A DNA stretch of 64,000 nucleotides from Dillenia suffruticosa. Its lineage: Eukaryota > Streptophyta > Magnoliopsida > Dilleniales > Dilleniaceae. Made by a program: the position numbers and the translations under genes. The notes below the pieces were generated by a model, which ran no database searches, was not told where the DNA came from, and worked only from the letters and a program-made list of their open reading frames with translations. Position 1 is the first letter of the stretch. Each line of letters begins with the position of its first letter. Positions 11,726 through 24,400 of this stretch are shown here, one piece after another. The DNA lies in NCBI GenBank assembly GCA_033439265.1, contig JAVTVX010000010.1:27641056-27705055 (forward strand), written 5' to 3'.

Positions 11726-13434
11726 AATTTGACTTCAATTTTTTTGAAAGAAGTTTTTTTGTGTGAACGAGGATTAGAGATAAACTAGTGTTGTCCAGAT
11801 AAAATTTCCAAGTAGGGGTTTCGGTTATTTTGGGAGGTAGTGTCTAACGTATGACAAGGGGGGTCTTGCTGATTACCTTTATGTTGTAGCATCATGATTT
11901 TGCTGAATATGATATTAAATTTGTGTTCATCTGAAATTATTTTATTTTATTTTTTTTGTGTTACATCCTCTCTCTCTCTCTCTCTCTCTCTCCCCCCCCC
12001 CCTTCTCTTCTGGGGTCATGAATTTAAAAAAACAAAAAATAGAAAATATAATTTTTGCATTTTTACTTTAAAGTTAGAAAAAGCCATCAGACTTTTGGAG
12101 CGAAAAGGAAACCTGAATTTGAAGCCGAATGGACCACCGTCTGTATTTCTTGGGGCCCGAGTCCCGTCTTGATCGGTCAACAATCGGTGAACGAACCCAT
12201 CTTAGAGTCGGGCCACATTCAGGTTTCATACATCTCTCGAAGATCATTTTTAACAATATAATGATTAAACAAAATTTTGTTTCAAATTCTGCAAGAGTTA
12301 AAGGAAATTTTAGTTTGAGCTTATCTATTTAATAATACCAACTTGAACATGATTTTTTTTTTATCATTTTATGATTTTTACGTACGAAATATTATAAAAT
12401 ATTTAAACCTGATTTGAATTTAACTTTAAAAAAATTTATTCGACTTTGGCTTATGATATTAATGAGTTATTACTAAACGGCTAAGTGTGAATATCTTATC
12501 GGTAGGTTAATTTTTAATACCAATTATTCTTAGTTTTCTCTAAAAAAAATAATAAATTTTAATTAGGATAGTCACAGGTGGCTAGTGTGTGTGTGTGGCC
12601 CAATGACCCTAAAATTTTGGGTCTAACCAAGTCCACAAAATTAGACTTGGAAGATTAAGAAATTAGATTGGATTTAAATTTTGTACGACAATTTGATATG
12701 GGTAATAATTATTTGATTTTTTTAAAGAAATATGTATAAGAAATCTGATTTGTAAAACCATTCAAATTAAAAATCAGTTAAAAAATTATTAAACATCTTA
12801 GGATTTTAACTTTGTATACTTAAATTTTTGACTTTTTCGATGTTTACATAAAATCAAAGACACCAATATTCCAAATAATTAAGCAACTCTTCAGAATTTT
12901 AGTAGAAGTCAAATATTTTACATTGTAAAGGACTTTCATGGGATTATTGTAACACAAACACTAGGGATACCCATTATTTATTAAATCAAAATAAACAAGA
13001 ACCTCATTAACTTATCTGTATACATATATTTCAGGTAAATTAGGTTTTTATTTTGTTTCGCTATATTTAAATGTATACTATAAAAATAGAGAATAAATTT
13101 TAGAAAAAGAAAAATAGAAGATAAATTTCAGTTTATTTTAAATATTTCTTGCTAGTCTGGAGAGAAGATTGCTGTTGTTGTAATACCCGGAAACTCATGA
13201 ACAAAACTTAGAAATTTTAACCAAAACTAAAGCAGAATTAGAAAGAATCTGGATTCACTTCAAACACTACAAGGATTAGGAAACCTAACTTGAAAAGAAG
13301 TAGAAACAAAACCTGTTCTCGGTCTTAAAAGGGAAAACAAAAGCTATTTATGTGATCAATTTATATTCACGGAAGACAAAGTGAAAAGAAGAGGAAGCAG
13401 ACTAAGAAAAACAAAAGGAGCAACATACAAGAAG
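11726..13434. other. Intergenic spacer in B3 cluster
   Basis: AT-rich except for a GC-richer patch with inverted arms at 12108-12231. A CT/C tract lies at 11968-12002. No gene seen. An in-frame open stretch without ATG begins at 13294 upstream of the next B3 locus. Confidence 0.6.
11968..12002. repeat. (CT)12 followed by C11
   Basis: CT dinucleotide run joined to a homopolymer of 11 C. Confidence 0.9.
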
Positions 13435-14667
13435 ATGGAAAAGCATCAGTTGAAAAACTTCTACAGAAAAAGTTCAATGCCGTCTCAAGAAGAGGATTGT
13501 CTGCACAAGGAGAGAGCTCTTAAGAGACCCATGTCGGAGAACTACGATTCTGAATCCGAATGGTCTTCGGATTCTTCTGGTGTTTCAATCTGTACGAGAA
13601 TGGAAAAGGCAGAGTTGAAGAAGAAGAAGACACAGGAGGCCAAACTCATGAGCTCGGCTTTTTCTTCTCCTAATGCTAACGGCAAGAATCTTGTTTGTCT
13701 GGAAGTAACATCAAAAACTAGACTTGAAGAAGAATTCGTTGCCTTGAATCAGGGGTGGCAAAAGAAGGGGTTCGTTGATAAGTACGAAAGAATGGCCACC
13801 CGAAGGTATTTGCACGAAATCGATAAAATTCTTGGTTACGTCCCCAATGATAATGTCATGAAGCAGAAGAAGAACAAGAAAGCCAACAAACGAAGCAAAA
13901 TTTCTCCCTCTGCCCCTTGTCGTGATGTAAAGAAAGCTACAAAAATACAAGACAAGGTTTCTAGCTTTACTCCTAATGAAGATGACAAGACCACAACAAG
14001 ACATGACAAAATTTCTGATTTTGCCCCAGATGATTACGTCAACACAATCAAAAGGCAAGATGAAATTTTGAACTTTACCTCTGATCATGATGCCAAGACA
14101 ACCAAAAGGCAGAGAAAATCGCCCCGAGTCAAAAAACGCAAACAGAAGATTTGCCCCTCAAGAAGAGGAGAAATGTATCAAAAGATTATGGCCTAGACCC
14201 ACCACCTGATTTGCCTGACGAATTCCGGAATCGGATGGAAGAACTAGGCGGAACAACTGTGACTTGGGTCATTCAAAAATTGACTGTTTGAGTCAGATTT
14301 GAAGAAACAACTGAACAGATTCTCAATTCAATTGTCTCAAGTTAAGGTAGAGTTTCTAAGAGAAGATGAAAAGATGACGTTGAAAAAAAGTGGAGGGGAG
14401 ATTAATGTGAACTTTATCGCAGTAGACCTATCAAAGGAAACGATTGGAGTTACTTTCAAGAAGTGGGATATGAGGAAAGATTCAGGAAAAGTGAGCTCAT
14501 TATATGTTCTAAACAACACATTGATGAGAGTTGTTAATGAAAATGCACTTGAAGAAGGTGATCCTATTCAACTTTGGTCTTTTCGTAATTCTTCAAATGA
14601 TCGCCAAGTTCGAGTTGTGGCAGATCATGATGTTCCTGTATCAACCCCCCAGATTAGAGCTACTTAA
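13435..14667 (+). pseudogene. Frameshifted B3/DUF313-type gene
   Basis: The N-terminal frame (ATG at 13435) runs to a stop near 14196 and encodes a basic, lysine-rich region including RMEKAEL, which matches RMEKAMG in the paralogue at 15357. The B3 domain follows but in two other frames. PPPDLPDEFRNRMEELGGTT (about 14202-14255) lies in one frame. The rest (SDLKKQLNRFSIQL onwards, with GDPIQLWSFR, stop at 14665-14667) lies in another. Thus at least two frame breaks, near 14150 and near 14285, cut the domain. No GT/AG pair that would restore the frame was apparent. The order and spacing otherwise match the intact neighbours, so this is most likely a recently dead paralogue, or a sequencing error in a live one. 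It also has an internal 18-codon repeat (13900-14118). Confidence 0.75.
13900..14118 (+). repeat. Four tandem 18-19-codon repeats inside B3 pseudogene
   Basis: Consecutive units at 13900-13956 (57 bp), 13957-14010, 14011-14064 and 14065-14118 (54 bp each). They share a pattern near I/V-S-x-F-x-P-x-x-D-x-K-T-T-x-R-Q-D-K, for example VSSFTPNEDDKTTTRHDK and ISDFAPDDYVNTIKRQDE. The intact B3 neighbours lack it. Confidence 0.85.
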
Positions 14668-15356
14668 AAAATTCATTGTTTTTAATTCTTGTTCCTTTCG
14701 CTAGTACTAATTAGTATCCTTTTCTTTTTCTTAATTTGTCTATCTAGATTCTTTTCTTTTGTTATCTGGGTAGTCTATAATTCAATTTCTCAGAGTTTGT
14801 CTATTACTTTTCTCCTTATTATTTCCAAATTATATTTGGCTTCAAGTTCTGCTTCGAACTATTCATGATGCTATTGTGACCTTTTTAGTATCATGGTGGA
14901 GTTTCCTGATTCATTTTGATTAGTCAAAGCGCATGAGACTATTAGCGTAAAAGTATGACAATGGCATAGGCATTGGATAACGAAATTGAGTTGGTAGGGA
15001 ATTGAATTGCCCCTCTTTGAGTCCGATGCCAAACTTTAGGCTATTTTAAAGAACCTCGATCGATTCTTGGTGGGACTTGAGCTTGTTCTTATAATTGAAT
15101 GCCCAACCTAGAGCTGTTTTTGTTGGGCTCTGGAAATTGGGTCGGGCTCGGGTTCTGGATCAGACCCACAATTTTTGTGTCAGCCTAAAGCTAACCTTAT
15201 TTTGTGGTGGTTCAGTTCTAGTTCCATCCCAACACCATCTAAGATATGAGGAATCCTAACTTGAAAAAAGGACAAATAATATCTGTCTAGAGAAAGGCAG
15301 AGCAGTAAAAACAGAAGAGCAAAAAACATAGGAACCATGCGAAAAGTAGAGAACAC
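14668..15356. other. Intergenic spacer between B3 loci
   Basis: No gene seen. The right part should hold the promoter and leader of the B3 gene at 15357. Confidence 0.5.
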
Positions 15357-16286
15357 ATGATGGCAACTGGGAATGGTAACGAGAAAAGAGATTTGCCACT
15401 CAAGAAGAGGCAGGAACAGCGAGACGAATGTAGATATCACATGGAAGCTGAACCAGAGGTGATGGTTGACAAGAAACCCATCAAGAAACCCCGCTCCAAA
15501 CGGCTGCGAAATCAACAAGCTAAAGACAACTGGGCAAGCACAAGCAAGAACTTGCAGTTTTTATATCAATTCCGTTCTGCTTCTGATGATTCAATCTCTT
15601 TTAGAATGGAAAAGGCAATGGGCTTGAAACAGACGCCCAAGAATGTAAATCGCCAGCGCCAAATGATCTCAAAAACTGCGAATGACTATGATGGCAAAGA
15701 TTTGGCACCCAAGAAGGGAGAGGAAAGGGGAGAGAATCTTAAAAGTCCTCGAAACATTTCGCCAAAGAAGAGAAGCAAGTCCCGAAACCCTCAACCGGGG
15801 TTGCCTAACAAATTCAAAGATTTTATAGAAAAGGTTGAAGGGAGGGAAGTGACTTTGGTTACACAAAAGAGACTGAAGCCAGCAGACTTGAATGAAAAAC
15901 GAAGTAGATTCTCAATTCCACTGTCTCTAGTGAGAACGGAGTTTTTAAAAGAAGATGAGAAGAGGGTGCTGCAGAGGAGCGAAGGGAAGATTAATGTGGA
16001 GATGATAGCCATAGACCCTTCAAGGAAACCAATTCAAATGCTTTTGAGAAAATGGGAAAGAGGAATAGGCTCATCCTATATACTAAACGCGAAATGGACG
16101 AAAGTTGTCTGTGAAAATGGACTCGAAGTAGGTGATCTTGTGCAACTTTGGTCTTTTCGTAAGCCCTCGGGCCATCTCCATTTTGCTCTTGTTCGAGTTG
16201 CAGAAGACTGTGTTGATGGTGTTGTCCACGAGAAAAAAAGCATCAAGTTCATGAACCAACACCCACCAAGATCAAAGCTTAGTTAA
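15357..16286 (+). CDS. B3 domain-containing protein (DUF313/REM-like)
   Basis: Single-exon ORF of 309 codons with tandem ATGs at the start. The first 145 residues are basic and probably disordered, with SKRLRNQ (near residue 47) as in the B3 gene at 10943, and KKRSKSR just before the domain. The B3-type domain spans about residues 149-267: LPNKFKDFIEKVEGREVTLV, then RFSIPLSLVRTEFLKEDEKR, SSYILNAKWTKVV and GDLVQLWSFRKPSG. A short basic tail follows. By sequence it is closest to the broken neighbour at 13435 (shared RMEKA, SxVxTEFLxEDEK and LWSFR wording). It is expected to be nuclear and DNA-binding, as for other B3 proteins; targets cannot be inferred. Confidence 0.9.
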   Translation: MMATGNGNEKRDLPLKKRQEQRDECRYHMEAEPEVMVDKKPIKKPRSKRLRNQQAKDNWASTSKNLQFLYQFRSASDDSISFRMEKAMGLKQTPKNVNRQRQMISKTANDYDGKDLAPKKGEERGENLKSPRNISPKKRSKSRNPQPGLPNKFKDFIEKVEGREVTLVTQKRLKPADLNEKRSRFSIPLSLVRTEFLKEDEKRVLQRSEGKINVEMIAIDPSRKPIQMLLRKWERGIGSSYILNAKWTKVVCENGLEVGDLVQLWSFRKPSGHLHFALVRVAEDCVDGVVHEKKSIKFMNQHPPRSKLS

Positions 16287-18413
16287 TTCATATTTTTTTT
16301 TCCTTTCTAATTTGTCTAGATTCTTTTATTTGTTATTCAAGACTTCAAGCAGTTATAGTTTGACATATCATATGTCGGAAAATGCACTAATATACACAAT
16401 GTTGTTATGGGATGAATGAGATGACAATACTATTAAAATGATGGTCCAACGCGGATAAAAGTGTAATTTACCCATTTTCTTTTTCATCTCTTCACATCCC
16501 AATTTTATCGAAATGAAAGTGGCTTATGAAGTGATGCCAAAATGTCAAAATAATAAGTGACTCTAATTTTTGGCCATGATATAGGTGCCTTGAATGTCTC
16601 CCTAACACAGAGTGGTGTAACGGGAGGAATGCAATATTTTTTATTAGAACATGTGAACGAATTTTGACTCAATGGTTAAATTATTTTTTTGGTAATCTCG
16701 AGATCACGGATTGAGATATGGAAAGAGTCTCTTTGTAAACATACAAAGAGAAAACTGCATACATATCACTTTATGCCCGAGCCCACATGTGAAATAGTCT
16801 ATTAATCTTTCTGTATATAATTAGAAATCCTAATTATATAACAAAATATTATTTTAAGATTATTTTTTTTTATTCTTATCTCAACTTTAGTGTTAAACAA
16901 TTTAGAATCCAAATGTGATCTGCTAAAATTTTATTTGGGTGAATTATAATTCATAGAATTGTTAGTGTTCTACAATCTAGTAATCTAATAGACCAAGTTT
17001 ATTTTTGTCTAATTAAGAGCAAATCATAACCAAACAAAATTATTAGTTAATATTATTTAAATTTGACTTGATTAAAAGATCTATTTGGAAGATATAATTC
17101 AATATGTGATATTAGCATAATCTTAAAAATTTTGCGTCATACTTTTTAAGATAAACTAAGAGATTGAATATGTGTGAATTACATGCACAAAAATTGGTAC
17201 TAAAAAATTACCAGCATCTAGTACTTCACTTGAAAACCATCCATTCGGCCTTTAATTGAAGCTTGGTAATTTTTAAATCAATGGGTTGTTAATTTTATTA
17301 ATACTTCTATTTTATCTTCTAGTAATCCATTTACAATTAATTATTCGATGAAGTGACACAACATCCTAATTTATAGCTTTACGTAAATATGTGAAAATAC
17401 AAACACTAGTTAAGAAAAATATACATAAGCATGTGCACGTAAATCCTAGTAGCTTTGGGATTTATAGGTCCAGGTTGATGTGTTGCGCAAATGTCCACCA
17501 GAAGTTCTTCGAGGCTTGGTGTTATTAACAACAATCATTAAAGAGATATGAATAAACCCTAGAAAGAAGACTTTGAAAGCCAAGGGCAACCAACGACTTC
17601 AATGCAATAATGAAAGAAATCGATATTTTCAAACTACATTCTTCCTCATAAAGTGTTATCAACTCACATATTACATTAGAAAGTTGTTTCTCGATCGTAA
17701 GACATCCTAAACATGCCCCTCTGATACATAGAAGCATGCCCAACAAGCTTGTCTAAAAATTTAAGGAACCAGGCCACAAGTTAAATCATAAAAAGGACCT
17801 ATTTTGATGTTTTCCACCCTTACATACCGCTAAAGTTGATGGACCAGGAAAATACAACAAAAATTCATTGTATTTTGTACAAGTACATTATAGCCAATGA
17901 GCAATCAGGAAAACCTCTTATCCATCACTAGACTAAGGGCAGAGCACTGCAATAGATTTACTCAAGTATGCACCATGCTGCTGACCTACCAGAGCTTCAG
18001 GGCTAGATTTGGCTTCCACTGCAAAAGATCCAGCCAAGTCTCATCAATTCATTCCAGATCTCCTGTAAAGTTCAGTCCATAGTGCCTGGTTCCATATCCC
18101 TTCACTTCCAATATCATGACCGTAGGCTGGATAAGCATCAAGAAAAGGCTAGTGAGGGGTTTGGTGGTATTTAACCAACAAGCAAAATTCTAAACCTACT
18201 TAGTTTCATAGAAGAAAATACATTCTGGTCCAGAATACATCACTTGAATCTAGGGTTGGACCTATTTCACTGAATGAATATCGTCTCTATATAGATGAGC
18301 TAAATTGATCAAAGCCACGTCTTGGGGCTTAAAACCAGGTAGTACAGAACAAAAAGAAGCTATAAAAGAAAGACCGTGTATAAATTCATAAAATGACTAG
18401 CACCTAGAACCCT
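16287..18413. other. Intergenic; 3' flanks of B3 and SF3A3 genes
   Basis: Convergent spacer between the plus-strand B3 gene and the minus-strand SF3A3 gene, so 3' UTRs of both should lie at its edges. A SINE is called at 16660-16815. Around 17450-18080 the base composition is more balanced but no coding signal was recognised. Confidence 0.5.
16660..16815 (+). mobile_element. tRNA-derived SINE, Au-like
   Basis: The order of blocks resembles the Au SINE family of plants: TTGACTCAATGGTTAAATT, then a T run, CTCGAGATCACGGATTGAG (a decayed B-box type block), GGAAAGAGTCTCTTTG, a purine-rich stretch and TGCCCGAGCCC near the end. It is diverged, lacks the usual GC-rich tail wording, and I found no target-site duplication. 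The family call is from memory of the consensus. Confidence 0.55.
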
Positions 18414-21400
18414 TTAAATCAATCCTTGGCGTTGGAGATCAGTATATGTCTTCTTGTTGTAAATGTTGCCCTCCTTGTCTTCAAATTCTTCTTCAAGGTC
18501 TGGGCGCCACTTATTCACCCCTTGCCTTTCTTGTATTTTCTCCCAGAGTTCCTTCGCTTCCTGCATTACAAGTGAAAGAAATTGTGAATCAAGACGAGAA
18601 CTCAACATCAGCAACAACAATAATAAAAGGATAGAAATGAATTTTATGATGTATCACAACCACAAAGACACTGTAAAACACTACTCGACGTATCACTTCC
18701 TACATTACTGGTGAGGCATCAACATATAATGAAGATTGCATCTAAACACTGTGCACGAAAACCACCCAAATGTGTGAAGGGGTCAGTGAAAAAGTTCAAT
18801 AAGACAGACAAATTTCTGAAAATCTTATGGAGGTGGCTGTTCCTTTTTTCTGCCACTGCTTAGAAGATATTAAAACAATGCACAAAATCCAATACTAAAT
18901 TTGGTGTTTCTTGGCTTCTTGATATTTGTAAACCACCCCCCCCAAAAAAAGTACTCCTGTAAAATACACAAATCACTTTGCTTATCCATGATTCAGGATG
19001 AGCTCATCAATTCTAGTTGTAAAAGGCTGTAAAAGGCTATGATCAACCATGCCATCACAAGACAAAAATGAAGTATTCTAAAGTAGGACTAAGTTTTGCA
19101 CTATTCACAAAGCTTTACCTGGATTGATGTGATCTCATTAAAATTTTTAGTATTTGGTATACCAAGACAACGCATCCCATGCTGATGGCGGAACTCCTTA
19201 AAATGCCGCTCATAGGCCCTGCGCCCCCAGTAACTGTGATTCCCACATATTTCACACTTGAATTCCTAAAGGCATGAAAAAAAAATGGAAAAAAAAGGAA
19301 AAAAATTGCAGTCAGATAGCCAAAGGGAAATTTAAAACAGCAACCATCTGACCACCCCCAAACAAATTAGTACCTCAAGAAGTCCACCGCGCATTTATTA
19401 TTATTGTTACCCTTTTTCTTCTCTTGGTTCCATTAATGGGAGAGAACGGATGAAAAATTAGTATTGACCCTCATCATTGCACAAGACAAGGTAGTATATG
19501 AGAAACAGCACAACACACACTACGTACATCATGCACCAACACAAGTGAAATTTTGTTCTCTTTTACTTTATTCAATTTTTTTTTGGGGGGGGGGGCACTT
19601 CTTGCATTCTGGAAGGCAAAGAATGAAACAAAATGTAACTAGGAATGGTGGAACATAAAATTCAGTGTTATTTGAATTAGATTAGTCAAATGTAATGTAA
19701 GAGAATAATAGATTAAGGCCACATTTGCACTTCCTCTCCTCTACTACCTCTCCTCTACTAAACTCTCCTCTATCTTATTCTACTTGCAACATTTGTCAAC
19801 TAAAAAGAAAAACTTTTAGCAAGAAATATAGGGTTTTGCGAGTAAATTTTTCCAACAAAAGAAGGGACTTAAATTGTCTTATATCACTAATTTTTTACAT
19901 TGGAAGTCCCACCAACCAAACACCAGCTTAGAGGTTCATAAAAGCGAGTAACAGTGTACCTGACCAAGTCCATGAAGCTTATACAGCCAGTAAGGTATCG
20001 GCTTCCCATCCCAACCCATTGGCAATTTAAGAGGGTTATAAATTTGCTGCTCTTCATCATCACTTTCAGTGTCAGCTTGAACTTCTTCCTGTAAATAATT
20101 TTTACATGTAAATAAACAATCAGTGATCAAAACTATAAACAACTTGCAAAAGCAAACCATACCCTTTAAAAGAGTTGGCATATCTCATAATAACTTACCC
20201 GTACCCTATGTTGGCTTAATGCCCCAAAAAAAAAAGACAAATACACAGCCATCTCCAGCTTTGTCTCCCACAAAGAGGTTAGAATTGGGCCAACCAATTT
20301 AAATGATAACAAATTAAATTTTTGTACCGATAGAAAGTTAAGGTGGATATATGGATACACAACGATAGACACGATAAGAAATGTGTAATAGGGAGAAAGT
20401 TGGGGTTGCGCCTATCGAGAAAAAATTTACTGAAATACGATTAAGATGGTATGGTCACATACATAGGAGACCAACATAGGCTCCAGTTTGGCAGTGTGAG
20501 ACTACGAAAAGTACTGATATCGGATAGCGACAATAAAACATGTCATGAATTATCTAAATATAGATAAAGATGATATAAAATAGAGCACAATGTGTATAAA
20601 TATCCATATTGTCGACCCCACTTAGTGGAATAAAAGCAGAATTATTGTTGTCGCATAAAAAAAACAATCATATAGGTGAGCATGCGATATGAAATAAAGT
20701 ATAATGACATAGAAAAATCCATATAGTTAACTTCACTTAGTGGGATAAAGACTTGGTGGTGGTGGTGGCTGTTGTTGCATAGAAAGTTAATTTACCCAGT
20801 TAATTTAGTAATTAAAAATAAAATAAAATAAATTATGTTGAGAGTGTAACTGAGTTAATTATTAACATTTTGGCATCTTATCTTGAGAGGTAAGAAAATG
20901 AAATAAACAATTAATAAAGAACTAAAGGAAAGAATGGAGGAAACATAAGATAAGTGGAATAAATGCAGTTAGGACAAATCAATGAAAGAGAACAAATAAA
21001 CAGAAAGCAAACAATTGTCACCTCCTCACGCTCTGCTTCCATTTCCTCATACGTTTGGGCCTGTTTCTTCTCAACATTTTCTTTTGTGCGTACGATTGTC
21101 TGCAAATGGCCAAAAATACATCAAGATGCTATAAGCCAGTCTGAAATCATGTATAGTTCACAATGATGATATTTTCAGAAGTTATAAAAAATCCTGTCAG
21201 AATGCCACAGACACCATGACTCTAATTGTAAATGAACATTGAAGTCATGCTCCTGCTTAAGATACAAATGTATAAATTCCAACCTCCTCAAGCAATTCGC
21301 ACAGCTTTTTCATCTTGGCCTCCATGAGGGCAATTTCTTTTGCATTTTCTAGTTGTTGCTGAGCTGCACCGGCACCATTTTTTTCTAATCCACGTGAACT

Positions 21401-24400
21401 TTTGGCAAAGTGCTTTCTGTCCAACTGTTCAAGAGGCGTGTGCTGCAAACAAGGAAAGTTGCAAGTCAAACAAGTACAAATCTGAATAAAGTTACATGAA
21501 GTAACACTGCACAAGTCCTCATTGCCTAAAACCAGAAAACATGTAATACTTCAATACAAAACTGCGATACAGACTAATTCTTTTTCTATCACCTGGCAAG
21601 GAAGAAGCATTTTTGAAAGACCCCCAATGAAATACTGGTCAAAGTTTACAGTTGTATATTTTCTACTGCAGTTAAACCATGCAATTAGACAGCGATATGC
21701 ATCTGCTCATCATTGTCCACGTCCCTAAATAACAAATGTGCAAGTCAACATCAGGACCACAAAGCAAAATTACCTTCGTAAGGAAAAGCCTCTCTGCCCG
21801 CTGCTGAACAGTGCCTCCAGTCTTCAGTCCAAGAGCCGCCAATGCCTACAAAGCAGAGATATAGGGACCAAAGGTGAATGATGGTCACATGAAACAAAAA
21901 ATGCAAAAATATATCCATCACCACATAGCAGCCAGCCACATCTTAATAATTTTCCTCCCCCATATGTTGCACATAACTTGGAAAGTGATTAAAGCACTAT
22001 TATAGAACTTCAAGTGAAGCTTGATAAATACGTTGAAGGCACGAAAAAAATTTAGAATAAGGGTGGAGAAAAAAGCATACAACTGTACTTATTTACTTAT
22101 ATTTATATATTATATCTCATATTGAATAACACAGTAAAAAATTTGAAATATCCATTATATAGGTTTACCCTATTAGTGTGACTTTGTTTTTTTATCTTAA
22201 TCTTGCAATCATGTCATGTCATGTCATGTCACGTCTCCCACATCCTTCATGTTGTCATGACACAACAGCTTGCAGAGGAAGGGGAGACAGAGATTGTAAA
22301 ACATCACTTATCCAGTGTCCAGACAAAGCAGTCAGTTGACATTAAAATCCAACTTTCTCCACTTAATATACTTCCTCAGAAGTAGATGCCATCATATGAA
22401 ATAAAAACCAAATATTGGCAATAAAGCAGTTTAAATTATGGGAGTGATGAAGTAGAGGAGTTGCAGGAGTGTCAACAGGCTGCAGAAGGCTCCTGTGGTT
22501 GTAATAAACCAGTTTAAATTATAGGGACGTCTCTGAATGGGCTTTAGTTCCTGCGACTGTTGATGCCATTGTTAAGGCGGCATCAGTGATGGATGTGCAA
22601 GAAGGGATTACTCTACCTGCCCAGCAGCACATTATGAAAATTTCAAAATCATTTGGGTTGTCTTTTGAGGGGTTTGAGAATCAGGCTTTGCATTTATTCG
22701 GAGCTATTTTAAGTTAGAAGAAGACTGATTTGTGTGTAAGAAGACAACACAGTGGTTCGAGGAAGGGAGGTGGCCAGTTTCAAAGGGAATTAAAGAATTT
22801 TGAGTTTGATGTCATTATGATGAGGGCAAATGGGGAAGCTGAAAGTAGTGTGGCAGCAAGGGATTCGAGGAAAGGGGTGAGTCGTTATTAATGGATTGCA
22901 GGATTACATCTTAGAATTGCTGGGGTGTAGGTGATAGAGGGAAAAGAGCAGCTATTAAAGATCTTTTGAGCAGATGGAAGGGATGGGTTGTGTTTACAAG
23001 AGACAAAATTTGATGTGATGGATGAAAGTATAGTGAGCACCAAATAGTCAGGGAGAAGTTGCAGTTGGTTAGTGTGTGGGCAAGCTAAAATTCAGTTGAT
23101 AGACAAATGGATTGGGGAATTCTCAATTTCTTGTCCTTTAAATTTGTGGATTTTGGTTGGGAGTGGATATTTATAGGGGTGTATGGACCTGTTGAAGGGC
23201 CGCGAACGAGGGTGTTCCTAGCAGAAATTGAGGGAGTTAGACAAAGATGGCAACATCTATAGGTGATAGAAGGTGATTTCAATGTAGTGCTCTTCCCTCA
23301 TGAGCAGATGGGACAAATAGACTTCACTAGTGCCATGCAGGATTTTTCTATTTTGGCATGACTCTGGTTTGCTAGACCTGACATTGACCAAAGGTCATTT
23401 CACTTGGCGAAACTCTCAGGAAAATCCTTCTTTCTCTCATTGGGACAAATTCTTGGTGACTGCGGAGTGGAATAAGAAGTTGCCTGGTTCTGTGTAACGA
23501 GTGCTTGAACGGTCTACTTCAGATCATTACCTTATTCTCCTGGATGTTCAGACTGTCAAATGGGAGCCAATGCCTTTCAAATATGAGAATATGTGGTTGA
23601 CGGTGGATGGTTTTAATGGGCTAATTCAGACCTGGTGGAATAAATTGGAAATCAGGGGCTGTCATAGTTATAAAGTGGCTCAGAAACTTAAAGTGTTGAA
23701 AATCTCTCTAAAACAGTGGAACTGAGATGTCTTTCTGTGTTAATATGTGGAAATCTGATTTAATGGGAGGCATACAAGGTTGCATTCTAAAGAATAGAGA
23801 GAGGGTTTAAATGATGATGAGTGGTTACAGAGGAGTGTTTTGAAGGCTGCCTTGACTAAGGTGACTTTGATGGAGGAAATCTCATGGATGCAGAAATCAA
23901 GGGTTTTGTGGCTTAAGGAAGGTGGCTTTAATACAAAATATTTTCAATGGATGGTGACTGTTCATAGGAACTGGAATTTTATTGAGAAATTAGAGGTGGA
24001 TAGAGGATTCAACTGAATTAAAGTCAGCTCTCTCTGATTTTTATAAGGGTTTGTACTCAGAACCATGCAACTACAGACCATGGGTGGATGGTTTGGAATT
24101 TGATGGTCTTAACACCTTGGAACAAGAGGTTTTGAAGTCTTATTTCAGTGACGAGGAAATTTGGACAGCATGACAGGGTTGCAACGGAGATAAAGCACCC
24201 GGCCCAGATGGATTTACAATGGCTTTTCTCAAGGCTAATTGGGATGTTGTTAAGGTGGATATTTTGGGAGTATATGATGATCTCTATAATACTGCCAGTT
24301 TGTACGTAGTTCGAATTCTACATTCATGGTATTGATTCCTAAGAAGGCTGTTGCTTCAAATATCAAGGACTTTAGACCTATCAGTCTGGTAGGGTGTATT

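Larger units (their letters stand above)
18561..21773 (-). other. SF3A3 introns 7-11
   Basis: Introns between exons 7 and 12 (558, 694, 933, 184 and 331 bp from 18561 upward). Intron 9 (20089-21021) contains RTE LINE ends. Intron 10 has a CTCTCCTCTACTA-type short repeat near 19732-19770 and a T9G10 homopolymer junction near 19571. Intron 11 has C8A7 near 18938. Nothing else recognised. Confidence 0.7.

Noticed and set aside
13261-13285. CACTACAAGGATTAGG as a CACTA terminus
   Set aside because: Sequence diverges after CACTACAAG and no matching inverted end or TSD is present.
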